Assembly: GCF_009906835.1 (NCBI RefSeq)
Contig: NZ_CP047652.1
Location: 1,550,001 to 1,614,000 of the forward strand
Length of the DNA stretch: 64,000 nt
From: Aristophania vespae
Lineage (GTDB): Bacteria > Pseudomonadota > Alphaproteobacteria > Acetobacterales > Acetobacteraceae
Reading direction: 5' to 3'
The notes under the pieces were generated by a model. The model had not been told where the DNA came from. It was given only the letters and a program-made list of their open reading frames with translations, and ran no database searches. Positions 29,254-37,927 of the stretch are shown here, piece after piece (position 1 is the stretch's first letter; each line of letters begins with the position of its first letter). A program made the translations under genes and the position numbers.

Positions 29254-29682
29254 ATGAAAACAATCCTCGCATGGCTGGCGCAAAATATCCTGCCATTATT
29301 AACAAAACTCATTGAGCCTGCCATTATTGGCCTGCTATCAAAATATAACACAGCCGCACAAGCAGCATTGCGCGCAGCACTGAATAAATCAGATAAAAGC
29401 GCAGATCAGTTACTTCAGCTCTATCGCAGCTATGAAACAAGCCATCCATTGGTCAAAGACGCCATGGATGAAACAACCAGACTTTTAAAAATAGCGGGCA
29501 TTACAATGCCACGTGCCGAGCTGGTTGAAACCCACATGAAAGCAGCCATTCACGATGTTGCGTCAGTTTTTTTAAAACCGGAACCAGAGCAGAAATCCGA
29601 TATAACCTCAGAGCAGAATTCTGACCAAAAACCTGGCACGAAATCTGAGCAGAAATCTGACGGTGATCACACCGTGATTTAA
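29254..29682 (+). CDS. Phage protein with N-terminal membrane segment, holin candidate
   Basis: A 142-residue protein directly after the lysozyme. Residues 5-28 are hydrophobic (one probable membrane segment). The middle is helical, and the tail is hydrophilic with repeated EQKSD-like pentapeptides. Position next to the endolysin suggests a lysis role such as holin, but there is no diagnostic motif. Unknown family. Confidence 0.6.
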   Translation: MKTILAWLAQNILPLLTKLIEPAIIGLLSKYNTAAQAALRAALNKSDKSADQLLQLYRSYETSHPLVKDAMDETTRLLKIAGITMPRAELVETHMKAAIHDVASVFLKPEPEQKSDITSEQNSDQKPGTKSEQKSDGDHTVI

Positions 29683-29743
29683 TTATGTGCCAGAAATCGC
29701 TCATCATGATGCTGGTTATCGGACTGCATTGAGATAAAGAACA

Positions 29744-30058
29744 ATGAATAACGATATGAAAACACACATTACAGAAGAGCGACGCTGGCGCATTCTGTCA
29801 TTTTTGGCCGATGCCTCGGGGCGCAGCCTGAATGAAGACGTGCTTCTTCTCTGTTTTAGAGAACTTGGCTTTCCAACTGACGTTGTAGAATTACGCCATG
29901 ACCTTGATCATCTCGAGCGCCATGGCTGCGTTAAGCTGATTGATTACAGGCTGGAAATGGGGCGGCATTTATTTGTTGTGCGCCTCACAGCCGGAGGGCT
30001 GCAAACATGGCGATGCGAGCGGCCAGTCAGCGGTGTGGCAGGCAGAAAGCCGCTCTAA
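29744..30058 (+). CDS. Mu gp26-like / VpaChn25_0724-family phage protein
   Basis: A 104-residue protein with a small winged-helix look (RWRILSFLADASGRSLNEDVL; LRHDLDHLERHGCVKLID). This matches short proteins often labelled ArsR-like that sit just before gp27 in Mu-like phages. Its exact job in the virion or in expression is not known. The gene ends 1 bp before the next start, so translation is likely coupled. Confidence 0.7.
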   Translation: MNNDMKTHITEERRWRILSFLADASGRSLNEDVLLLCFRELGFPTDVVELRHDLDHLERHGCVKLIDYRLEMGRHLFVVRLTAGGLQTWRCERPVSGVAGRKPL

Positions 30059-30059
30059 A

Positions 30060-30962
30060 ATGCCCAGACCATCGACAGTATCAAGGCTGGCTGATGCAAC
30101 CCGGCAAAAAATTGGTGAGTTACATGATGCAGGCTGCACTATTGATGACATAATGCAGGCCCTGCCCCAAGCCAGCATCAGCCATACAGCCTTAGAGCGC
30201 CATATCAGGCAGCGTAAAAGGCTGGGCCTTGAACTGAAAAGATCGCGCAACGTGGCCGAAAATCTGGTCACCCAAATGGGCAATAAAGCACCAGGCCAGA
30301 AGCAGAAGCAGGTGCTACTCACTGAACTATTTCATACCATGCTGCTGGATGTGTTTATGAAATCAGACAGTCAGAAACTGTCAGCACTAACAGAAAATCC
30401 GAAAGAATTTTCGGCTTTTGCAGATGCGATTTATGCCCTAGCCCATACCAGCCGGCCAGATGCTCCGCCACGCACCAAGATAGAAGAAAAAGCACAATCA
30501 AAGACAAAAGATAAAGCAAAACCCAAAATCGTTAAAGCAGCATCCAGGCAAAAGCTTTCCACCGCCATAACGCAACAGGGCACAGCCAAAAAAGCTGATG
30601 CAAAATTACAAAATGCACCATCACGCAGTGCAAAGCCATGTAAGGCTAAATCACGCAATGTGACATTAAAAACAGAAGACACAGCAACAGGTAAAATTGC
30701 CGAAAAAGCCAGCGAACAGGAACTCTCTGCCGAAATGATCGCTCAGATCATGGCCGAGGCTTTTGGTGCAAAATTATATAATGCAGACTCACACGATGCG
30801 TCATTAAAGACAGACAATAAAGCAGGAGCCAAAATTGCTGCAACCTCAGCCAGACAGGGACTTTCTGCCAAAACGATAGAACAAATCATGGACGGGGCTT
30901 TTGGTGTGAAGTCACATAATGCACCACCACGCAGCGCAAAATCTTGCGAGGCACCCTCATGA
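30060..30962 (+). CDS. Mu gp27-like protein (DUF3486), probable small terminase, with expanded C-terminus
   Basis: The first about 140 residues (MPRPSTVSRLADATRQKIGELH…TIDDIMQALP…SISHTALERHI) match DUF3486, the small-terminase-like partner encoded before the large terminase in Mu phages. About 160 further residues form an atypical low-complexity tail rich in Lys, Ala and Ser, with repeated units such as ARQGLSAKTIEQIM and GVKSHNAPPRSAKSC. The tail is the source of the downstream repeat array. Its stop overlaps the next ATG (ATGA). The start at 30060 gives the family N-terminus. Confidence 0.82.
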   Translation: MPRPSTVSRLADATRQKIGELHDAGCTIDDIMQALPQASISHTALERHIRQRKRLGLELKRSRNVAENLVTQMGNKAPGQKQKQVLLTELFHTMLLDVFMKSDSQKLSALTENPKEFSAFADAIYALAHTSRPDAPPRTKIEEKAQSKTKDKAKPKIVKAASRQKLSTAITQQGTAKKADAKLQNAPSRSAKPCKAKSRNVTLKTEDTATGKIAEKASEQELSAEMIAQIMAEAFGAKLYNADSHDASLKTDNKAGAKIAATSARQGLSAKTIEQIMDGAFGVKSHNAPPRSAKSCEAPS

Positions 30963-31195
30963 GCAAAGCAATCTTTTTGCCCTATCAAACTGCCCTTATG
31001 ACCGCAATGCAAAACCACCTTGTCACAGTCATTGCAACATCACGCCGCACCGGAATGTCTTGGGTAGCATTATTACTCACAGCCAAACAGGGTCTTTCTG
31101 CCAAAACGATAGAGCAAATCATGGCCGGGGCTTTTGGTGTGAAGTCACATAATGCACCACCACGCAGCGCAAAATCTTGCGGGGCACCCTCATGA
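30959..31195 (+). CDS. Chimeric mini-gene 1 (terminase head, gp27 tail)
   Basis: A 78-residue open frame starting MSKAIFLPYQTALMTAMQN like the large terminase, including the SRRTGMSW nucleotide-binding-like motif. After LLLTAKQ it switches into the gp27 C-terminal sequence GLSAKTIEQIM…GVKSHNAPPRSAKSC. Start and stop both lie in ATGA overlaps with its neighbours, so it can be translated by coupling. Whether a stable protein is made is unknown. Confidence 0.5.
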   Translation: MSKAIFLPYQTALMTAMQNHLVTVIATSRRTGMSWVALLLTAKQGLSAKTIEQIMAGAFGVKSHNAPPRSAKSCGAPS

Positions 31196-31428
31196 GCAAG
31201 CCAATCTTTTTGCCCTATCAAACTGCCCTTATGACCACGGTACGAGACCACCTTGTCACAGTCATTGCAACATCACGCCGCACCGGAATGTCTTGGGCAG
31301 CATTATTACTCACAGCCAGGCAGGGACTTTCTGCCGAAATAATCGCTCAGATCATGGCCGAACCCTTTGGTGTGAAGTCACATAATGCATCACCACGCAG
31401 CGCAAAACCTTGCGAGGCACCCTCATGA
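31192..31428 (+). CDS. Chimeric mini-gene 2 (terminase head, gp27 tail)
   Basis: Second 78-residue unit with the same build: MSKPIFLPYQTALMTTVRD at the start, SRRTGMSW in the middle, then GLSAEIIAQIMAEPFGVKSH and a gp27-type tail. It differs from unit 1 at roughly a dozen residues, yet keeps the frame and both ATGA overlaps. Function unknown. Confidence 0.5.
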   Translation: MSKPIFLPYQTALMTTVRDHLVTVIATSRRTGMSWAALLLTARQGLSAEIIAQIMAEPFGVKSHNASPRSAKPCEAPS

Positions 31429-31799
31429 GCAAGCCAATCTTTTTGCCCTATCAAACTGCCCTTATGACCGCAATGCAAAACCACCTTGTCACAGTCATTG
31501 CAACATCACGCCGCACCGGAATTTCTTGGGTAGCATTATTACTCACAGCCAGACAGAGACTTTGTGCCGAAATAATCGCTCAGATCATGGCCGGGGCTTC
31601 TGGTGCAAAACCATATAATGCAGACTCAGACAATGTGTCATTAAAGACAGACAATAAAGCAGGAGCCAAAATTGCTGCAACCTCAGCCGGACAAGGACTT
31701 TTTGCTAAAACAATAAAGCAGACCGGGGCCGGACCCTTTGGTGTGAAGTCACATAATGCATCACCACGCAGCGCAAAATCTTGCGAGGCATCCTCATGA
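31425..31799 (+). CDS. Chimeric mini-gene 3 (terminase head, longer gp27 tail)
   Basis: A 124-residue unit. The terminase-like head (MSKPIFLPYQTALMTAMQN, SRRTGISW) is joined to a longer gp27 tail that includes the NADSDNVSLKTDNKAGAKIA segment and a second GVKSHNASPRSAKSC block. Its stop overlaps the ATG of the true terminase gene at 31796. Function unknown. Confidence 0.5.
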   Translation: MSKPIFLPYQTALMTAMQNHLVTVIATSRRTGISWVALLLTARQRLCAEIIAQIMAGASGAKPYNADSDNVSLKTDNKAGAKIAATSAGQGLFAKTIKQTGAGPFGVKSHNASPRSAKSCEASS

Positions 31800-33354
31800 G
31801 CAAGCCAATCTTTTTGCCCTATCAAACTGCCCTTATGACCGCGGTGCGAGACCATCCCGTCACAGTGGTTGAAAAATCACGCCGCACCGGAATTTCCTGG
31901 GCAGCATCATTTATTGCTGACCTGACCGCTGCCGCCGCAAAAGAAAGCGGGGCATGGATGTCTTTTACCTTGGCTATAATCTGGAAATGGCACGGGAATT
32001 CATTGATTACTGTGCCGAGCATGCAAGGCTCATGCACCAAGTCACAATGAAGGTAAATGAAAGCTTTTGGAAAGACCCTGAAAAAGAAGGGGCTGCCATC
32101 AAGGTTTTTCGAATTGATTTTGGAAGTGGCCATAAGGTTCTTGCCCTTCCCTCCCGTGCTCGGGCGCTACGCGGCATGCAGGGGCTCGCCATTATTGACG
32201 AGGCAGCCTTTCATGACAAGTTGGAAGAATTGCTCAAAGCCGCTATGGCCCTGCTCATGTGGGGCGGAAAAGTGCTTATCATCAGCACCCATAATGGCGA
32301 ACAGAACGCCTTTAACATATTGGTTAATGACGTCCGCTCTGGCAGAAAGCCCTATCACCTCATAAGACTAACACTTGATGACGCCCTCTCAGAGGGACTT
32401 TATCGTAAAATCTGTGAACAAACAGGCAGGAAATGGAGCCCTGAGGGAGAAGCAGAATGGCGCTCAGAGCTCATTGCCGGCTATGGCCCCGTAGCTGATG
32501 AAGAACTATTTTGCATTCCTTCTTCCGGAACAGGATCCTATCTGCCACTGGCACTAATTGAAGCACGGTCTGACAGTGATATAGCCGTCATACGCTGGGG
32601 ATGTGATGAAGGGTTCGTACTGCTTTCCGAAACAGTACGAACACAAGAAGCCAATGATTTTATCCGCACTGATCTATCAGCTCTTTTAGCAGGGCTGGAC
32701 CGTAAAACTCCCCATGTCTTTGGGGTTGATTTTGGGCGCTCTGGAGATTTGACAGTCATTTGGGTAATGGCTCTTAGCAGTAATATGGTCCGACAATGCG
32801 CCTTTATTATCGAACTTCGTAACGTTCCGTTTGAACAACAAAAACAGATATTGCATCACACGCTTGACAGACTGCCACGCCTGCGTGCCGGCGCTATGGA
32901 TGGGCGCGGTAACGGGCAATATCTGGCAGAAGTCACAATGCAGAAATATGGCCCACTTATTCAGGCCGTTATGCTGTCAGAATCCTGGTATCGCCAGAAT
33001 ATGCCAGCATTAAAGGCATCATTTGAAGACGGGCTCATCACAGTCCCAAGAGACCGCGAAATTATTGATGATTTGCGTGCACTGACACTTATACGCGGGG
33101 TTGCACGTATTCCTGAAAAGCGCACCGCCGGCGCCACAGGCAAACGCCACGGCGATGCCGCCATTGCACTAGCTCTGGCTTACGCAGCAAGCCGGTCTGA
33201 AACCTCTGAATATGCCTATGAGGCCGTTCACCTCCCCTGGGGAAAACATGCAGGCAACACCATGCACCACACCACGCCCCATGACGAAGAAGAAAATGAC
33301 TGGCTAGGTGGCCCCTATGGCAGGTCCGGCCTGGTGGGAAAGGTGATGTTGTGA
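31796..33354 (+). pseudogene. Mu gp28-like large terminase, frameshifted in this sequence
   Basis: ATPase/nuclease that packages phage DNA. The head (VVEKSRRTGISWAASFIADL) holds the variant Walker A. The body resumes one frame away at 31954 with MDVFYLGYNLEMAREFIDY, Walker B GLAIIDEAAFHD, motif III LIISTHNG, and the nuclease domain starting VFGVDFGRSGD. One added G at the G4 run 31949-31952 restores SGGMDVFYLGY and a protein of about 519 residues. A sequencing deletion is likely. The 3' end (GGPYGRSGLVGKVML) is duplicated downstream. Confidence 0.88.
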
Positions 33355-33674
33355 ACAAGGATCTTTCAATGACACGGCACACCGATCCGGAATTTCTGAA
33401 TGTGCCCATGAGGCGATGCACTTACCCTGGGAAGAAACACGCAGGTAGCGCCCCGTACACCTCCCCTAAAAAGGAACATGAAAGCGGCGTTATGTGCCTC
33501 TCCCGGGGTAAGCATAAAGCCAGCATTATGCGCCTTTTATGGACCATTCACTTTATCCTGGAGGAGCATGAAGGCAGCATCATGCACCGTGCCACATTCC
33601 ATAACGAAGAAGGCCATGACTGGCCGGGTGGTTTCTATGGCAGGTCCGGCCTGGTGGGAAAGGTGATGTTATGA
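33351..33674 (+). CDS. Chimeric mini-gene at terminase/spanin junction
   Basis: A 107-residue frame that begins in a GTGA overlap with the terminase stop and starts MNKDLSM, resembling the next gene's MKEGLSIM. It ends with GGFYGRSGLVGKVML, nearly identical to the terminase C-terminus, inside an ATGA overlap with the next gene. The middle is degenerate copies of the terminase tail. This is the same head-of-next plus tail-of-previous construction seen at two other loci. No function can be assigned. Confidence 0.45.
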   Translation: MNKDLSMTRHTDPEFLNVPMRRCTYPGKKHAGSAPYTSPKKEHESGVMCLSRGKHKASIMRLLWTIHFILEEHEGSIMHRATFHNEEGHDWPGGFYGRSGLVGKVML

Positions 33675-33886
33675 AAGAGGGTCTTTCAATTATGGTCCTT
33701 GGTTTGTCTTCGCTAATGGGGCTTGTGTGGCTATCCTGGCGGGCTGCCAAAACCGCAACAGAAAAAGAGAACGCCCATGAGGCACGCAAAAGCGCCACTT
33801 TGATTGAGCAGGCCTCTCAGGCAGCGGCAAATAAGTGCAATACAGATAGCGAGCTGGAAGAGAGTCTTGAAAATGGCACTTTTTAA
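33671..33886 (+). CDS. Small single-pass membrane protein, inner-membrane spanin candidate
   Basis: A 71-residue protein with an N-terminal membrane segment (about residues 6-23, IMVLGLSSLMGLVWLSW) followed by a charged helical region. It overlaps by 14 bp the gene for a small lipoprotein. This nested arrangement is typical of phage Rz/Rz1 spanin pairs that fuse inner and outer membranes at lysis. The soluble part is short for an Rz protein, so the role is tentative. Confidence 0.55.
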   Translation: MKEGLSIMVLGLSSLMGLVWLSWRAAKTATEKENAHEARKSATLIEQASQAAANKCNTDSELEESLENGTF

Positions 33887-34115
33887 ATCTTTTTCAGCCC
33901 TCTGTGCGGTGCTGGTGCTCGCAGGCTGCGCAGACCCAAAAATCGTCGGACTTTGCCCGCCTTACGTGGCCTATAGCAGGCAGGACCAGCATATGCTGCT
34001 TTCTGAATTACAGGCAGGGAAAGCAGCACAGGTGCCACAAAGTCAAACTTATCGCTTTTTGCGTGATTACGCAAAAGAACGCGCTGCCTTGCAGGTAATT
34101 TGTAAAGGGAAATAA
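33873..34115 (+). CDS. Small lipoprotein, outer-membrane spanin (Rz1-like) candidate
   Basis: An 80-residue protein with a lipoprotein signal MALFKSFSALCAVLVLAGC; the lipobox LAGC puts the lipidated cysteine at residue 19. The mature part is about 62 residues. Its start lies inside the preceding membrane-protein gene in another frame. Context and lipobox fit an Rz1-type spanin. The portal gene follows 1 bp downstream. Confidence 0.6.
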   Translation: MALFKSFSALCAVLVLAGCADPKIVGLCPPYVAYSRQDQHMLLSELQAGKAAQVPQSQTYRFLRDYAKERAALQVICKGK

Positions 34116-34116
34116 A

Positions 34117-35444
34117 ATGGCCATATTTGACCAGTTCGGTACCCCCCTTCCCCCTCATGGCAATCGTGAAAGACTGGGGGCAACAGTGTCAGGCTACCGC
34201 CCTGCGCTGTCTGATCCCATTGCGACATCGGGCCTAAACCCGACAGATGCCGCCGCATTGTTGCAGTCAGCCGCAGAAGGAAATTCGAGCGACTGGCAAA
34301 CATTATGCGAACTGATAGAAGAAAGAGACCTGCATTATTTGGGGGTCATCAGCACACGCAAAAGATCAGTTGCCCAGCTTCCCATAACGGTTGAGGCCGC
34401 CGGGGCCTCGGCCAAACAGAAACAGGCCGCCGATTTTGTTCAAAAATGGCTCGATAAGGGTATTTTTCAGCGTTCTGCCTTTGATATTTTAGATGCAATT
34501 GCCAAAGGTTTTTCGGTTCATGAAATTATCTGGCATTGTGAGGCTGGAAATTATTACCCCAAAAAGCTCATTTACCGCCCCCAAAGATGGTTTGAAATCA
34601 GCTATCAAGATGGCGAAACAATTTGGCTCCGTGCTGACGATGTCAAAGGCAGCAAAAAAGCACGCCCCTCCATAAAAGACGCTGTTGCAGAACCCATGAT
34701 GCAACCGCTAGACCCCGAATTACCCTTACACACCGCCATCCTTCATGGTCTGGCCTGACCATAAGAGCCGGGCTAACGCGATCAATCGTGTTTAACAGCC
34801 TGTTCAAACTATTTTCAAACCGTGATTGGGGCGTGTTTGTGCAGAGTTTTGGCATTCCGGTCCGTGTTGGTAAATTTGACCAGTCCAGCACAGATAGCGA
34901 CCGTAATACGCTTTGGAGGGCCGTTTCAGACGTTGCAGGCTCACTCGGCTGTATGATCCCCAAAAATATGGATCTTGAATTTATAGAACCCAGAAGCGGC
35001 GCCGGCGCCAATGACACTCACGAAAGACGCATTAAGTGGCTGGATGAACAGACAAGCAAGGCCGTTCTGGGCCAAACCGGCACCACAGATGCCCGGCAGG
35101 GAACACACGCCGCCTCAATGACACACCGCCTGGTGCAGGAAGACATAGAAAGATCAGATGCTCTTTTGCTCGCCCATACCCTTAATGAACAGCTTGTAAA
35201 ACAAATGGTGGATTACAGTTTTGGCCCCCCTGCTGACGGACATTACCCCATCGCAACAATTGGCCGACCAGACGAAGCCCCTGTTTCTGTCTTGATTGAT
35301 GCGGTTCAGAAACTCGGTCCGCAGGGACTGAAAATCAAAGCAGATGAATTATATACCAGACTTAATGTCAAACCCCCTCTCGAAGGCGATGAAACAGTCG
35401 GTATTCAGCCCCAGACACGAAACGCCACACCACCTCCTACTTAA
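34117..35444 (+). pseudogene. Mu gp29-like portal protein (DUF935), frameshifted in this sequence
   Basis: Forms the head portal ring. The first frame (213 residues) has LCELIEERDLHYLGVISTRK and KGFSVHEIIWHC. It ends at 34758. The rest continues one frame away as SGLTIRAGLTRSIVFNSLFK and DWGVFVQSFGIPVRVGKFD up to 35444. One base is missing near 34725-34750; the exact place is unclear because no long homopolymer is there. The full product would be about 442 residues, shorter than Mu gp29 (512). A sequencing error is likely. Confidence 0.82.
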
Positions 35445-35656
35445 GGGCCTTTACTTTATAATCGGCTGAACTGCCTCTCAATTAGACCAGGCCAGCAGCA
35501 AAGCGGGCAATCTGTACCTAATAGTCTGGCCCTCATGGCATGATTTTGCCCGCACAAATCAGAAATAGTCACTCATTTGCAAGCTAGAAAGACACCAGCA
35601 ATAGCCTCGAAATTGAGGCACAGCCTGAAATATGAATGACCACTTCTTTTATTATG

Positions 35657-36064
35657 TTAAAGTGCCAGCCAATTTTCCAGTTTCAAACCTTCTAGCTTTC
35701 CGAACTCTTCAATATTAGATGTTACAACTATAGCCCCAAGAGCAGAGGCCTGAGTAGCCACAAGGAGGTTATGAGGGCTTATGACATGACCAGACGCCTC
35801 AAGCTGCGTTCTGATAGTGCCATATTGATTATCAACAGGAATATCGAGAGCCATTATTTTAACACTATTTAAAATAGCTTCAATCTGGTGTGTTAATTTT
35901 GCTGAACCCTTTTTGGCACATCCATAATGAAGTTCTGCTGCCGTAATAATACTAACACAAATAGCATCATCGCCAATTTCTGCGATTTTGTGAGACACAG
36001 GGCCATGAGGATTTTGGGCTAATTCAGATACAATATTTGTATCAAGCATATAAAGCTGCTTCAT
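35657..36064 (-). CDS. VapC-type PIN-domain toxin with an altered acidic residue
   Basis: A 135-residue PIN-domain ribonuclease, toxin of a type II toxin-antitoxin pair. The first acidic residue is in YMLDTN (D8) and the second in AAELHYG (E44). The third conserved position, normally Asp in a (G/S)PHDLLIA context, reads SPHNLLVA (N99), which may reduce metal binding and activity. It overlaps the antitoxin gene by four bases. It lies where Mu carries the F gene, on the opposite strand to the phage late genes. Confidence 0.85.
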   Translation of the reverse strand: MKQLYMLDTNIVSELAQNPHGPVSHKIAEIGDDAICVSIITAAELHYGCAKKGSAKLTHQIEAILNSVKIMALDIPVDNQYGTIRTQLEASGHVISPHNLLVATQASALGAIVVTSNIEEFGKLEGLKLENWLAL

Positions 36065-36330
36065 AATTCGATTTCTGACAAAGGCTGTGAGGTCGTATTT
36101 ATTTCGGGAAAATAGTCTTCAGGAAGTAAAGGCTGCAAATTAGCCAGAGCTGCAGATAAACCTTTATGAGCCAAAGGTTCGATAATCAAACAGTCTCCAT
36201 CTTTATGAATGAGCACGCTTTTGCCTGGCAACTCAAAATCTACAGGAATACGAACAGCTTGGCTTTTATTATTTCGAAAAAGTCTCGCCTCACGTGGCGT
36301 TGATGTTTTTATAAGTGATGAATATGGCAC
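36061..36330 (-). CDS. VapB-type antitoxin (AbrB/MazE-like DNA-binding)
   Basis: An 89-residue antitoxin. The core REARLFRNNKSQAVRIPVDFEL is the swapped-hairpin DNA-binding fold of VapB antitoxins, and the acidic C-terminus would bind VapC. I choose the GTG at 36330 because GGAGGGC lies just upstream. In-frame ATGs at 36342 and 36363 would add residues with no family counterpart. The gene overlaps vapC (ATGA). Confidence 0.8.
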   Translation of the reverse strand: MPYSSLIKTSTPREARLFRNNKSQAVRIPVDFELPGKSVLIHKDGDCLIIEPLAHKGLSAALANLQPLLPEDYFPEINTTSQPLSEIEL

Positions 36331-36432
36331 GCAGCCCTCCATATATATGGTATCTATATACAAAAAAGTTACCAGTTACTTAAAACCTTTATCTTCGTAT
36401 CAAAAACAAGCTCTTTGATATAGATCCAAAGT

Positions 36433-36461
36433 AAAAAAAGCCGCCAATATGAGGCGGCTTT
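36433..36461 (-). terminator. Terminator of array member 1 (leftward)
   Basis: A perfect AAAGCCGCC/GGCGGCTTT stem, followed by T7 on the minus strand. The same GCCGC-type hairpin follows members 6, 7 and 8 and the deletion scar near 43.1 kb. Confidence 0.8.
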
Positions 36462-36490
36462 ATAAATTCCAGTAAAAAAAGAACTCTTAA

Positions 36491-37048
36491 TTTGTATTTT
36501 TCGCTCCAGCCCACGCCAGCATGTGACTCGTCATGGTCTCTTTTAGCATTAAATTGCATCTCTTTAATATCTACAAAATGAACTGTGCGCGCATTAATAA
36601 TTTTCTTTATTTCTTTGACTTTCTTTTCAGCAACATTCACAGGGGCATAAGATTATGCAGGTCTGTCATCATCACCAAAAATGTCATGACAGATTTCTTT
36701 ATGATCGAAAACTTCGTTTCTAATTTTATATATTATGTATGTCCGCAGGACTATAAATTGCCACGCACAAGCTCTTATCCGACTTTTAAGATTTTTCCGG
36801 TCGCGATACTTCCAAATGACTTTTGCTATATTTTTCTAAGCGATAAAATCACCAGCATAGTCATTCTGATATTTTTTAATGAAAACCCACCGATTGTCTT
36901 CGCATTTTGATTTTTCGTGATTACCATAAACAAGCTTAAAGCTTTTGGCTTCGGCAAGGGCATCTTGGTTTGTAAATGGCTTGGCGTGGGCAGAGACGCA
37001 ATATGTTAAGGCTATAGTGCCTCATATGGTTTTCATCAATTTTGACAT
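36491..37048 (-). pseudogene. Array member 1: decayed small exported cysteine protein
   Basis: A full-length paralog of the eight genes to the right, read from ATG at 37048. All of it stays in one frame, but three stop codons interrupt it: TGA at codon 9 in the signal peptide, TAG after AGDFIA, and TAA after DDDRPA. Cysteine 1 is changed to Tyr (KLVYGNH) and the normal stop after GVGWSEKY is lost. Point-mutation decay, without frameshifts, shows it is an old dead copy rather than a sequencing artefact. Confidence 0.8.
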
Positions 37049-37189
37049 TGATAAAATCCTTTCGGACGCCTCTCTTATAACAGGAAAGTCAATAGAAGCT
37101 CGTTTTCGGCAAGGGTAAATAACTTCGCTCCAAGCCAACACCGAGCTTCACTACGATCTGGCGAAGTTTTTTATTTTTGATTGCCCTGC

Positions 37190-37235
37190 GCCATTATACT
37201 TTGCCAGATTTTTTTATATGACAAAGTATAATGGC
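37190..37235. repeat. 14-bp perfect inverted repeat
   Basis: GCCATTATACTTTG at 37190-37203 and its exact complement at 37222-37235, with an 18-nt T-rich spacer. It lies just left of array member 2's stop codon. There is no T-run after the stem on the minus strand, so it is not a standard terminator. It could be a transcript-end hairpin, a protein site or a mobile-element relic. Confidence 0.75.
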
Positions 37236-37275
37236 TCTCGGGAAAAATAATAAATAATTCTAAAACTTGTTCCTA

Positions 37276-37836
37276 TTATTTTCCGCCATTCCACCCCAAT
37301 CCAGCATGGGCCTGGTCATGATCTCTTTTGACATTAAAATTAATCTCATCAATATCTATGGGACTAACTGAATGGACTTTGATGATATTTTTTATTTCTG
37401 CAACACGCTTATTAACAGAAGGCTTGGACACAGAAATAGATGGGGATTGAAAGTAGTCATCAAAAGGTGACGTACATATAAACTGTTGATAGGCACCATC
37501 TGTTGAGCGTTTATATTTTGACTGGGTTTGCATGACTATAGTTTGCCACGCACAAGCTTCTGTTAACATAGAAGCATTATCCCACCTCTGATAGTCCCAG
37601 AGAATATAGGCCACATTCCTCTGAGCAAGATAATCACCTGCATAAGCATTTTGATATTCTTTTATAAGAAGTTTTTGGGCTACGTCACAATCCGATTTAT
37701 TATGAGCGGCACTACAGTAAAAACCGTAGCTTTTTACCTCATGAATGGCATCTTTATTAGTGAATGACGTCGCGTGTGCAGCAACACAATATATTAAAAT
37801 AGTGCTACCAAAAATGGTTTTTACTAAATTATGCAT
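37276..37836 (-). CDS. Array member 2: small exported cysteine protein
   Basis: 186 residues with a Sec signal peptide (MHNLVKTIFGSTILIYCVAAHA, cleavage after AHA). The mature protein has four cysteines (GFYC, KSDC, EACAW, FICTS) and the family core KEYQNAYAGDYLAQRNVA then ILWDY. It carries the long tail motif DIDEINFNVKRDHDQAHAGLGW. Unknown function; probably periplasmic with two disulfides. It has its own upstream gap and is read against the phage late genes. Confidence 0.72.
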   Translation of the reverse strand: MHNLVKTIFGSTILIYCVAAHATSFTNKDAIHEVKSYGFYCSAAHNKSDCDVAQKLLIKEYQNAYAGDYLAQRNVAYILWDYQRWDNASMLTEACAWQTIVMQTQSKYKRSTDGAYQQFICTSPFDDYFQSPSISVSKPSVNKRVAEIKNIIKVHSVSPIDIDEINFNVKRDHDQAHAGLGWNGGK

Positions 37837-37927
37837 GGGTAATATCCCTTTAGGCCAATCTTATGGCACAGAGTCACAGGGTTTCACTTTTCAGAAACAT
37901 AGGGGGGAAATTCGCGCCCTATTTCTG

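Larger units (their letters stand above)
30860..31905 (+). repeat. Tandem repeats of the gp27/terminase gene junction
   Basis: A 233-bp unit made of the 5' end of the terminase gene plus the 3' end of the gp27-like gene. Copies start at 30959, 31192 and 31425; the third is longer by 138 bp owing to an extra piece of the gp27 tail. The parental halves flank the array (gp27 tail from about 30860, true terminase start at 31796). Copies differ at many positions, so this is not a simple assembly duplication. Confidence 0.9.

Noticed and set aside
30060-30962. Treating the long gp27 C-terminus as a second fused domain of known function
   Set aside because: It is low-complexity and repeated, with no recognisable fold or motif; called an expansion instead.
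36533-36910. Rightward 125-codon open frame
   Set aside because: It is the reverse-strand shadow of the decayed array member 1, which has clear family homology on the minus strand.
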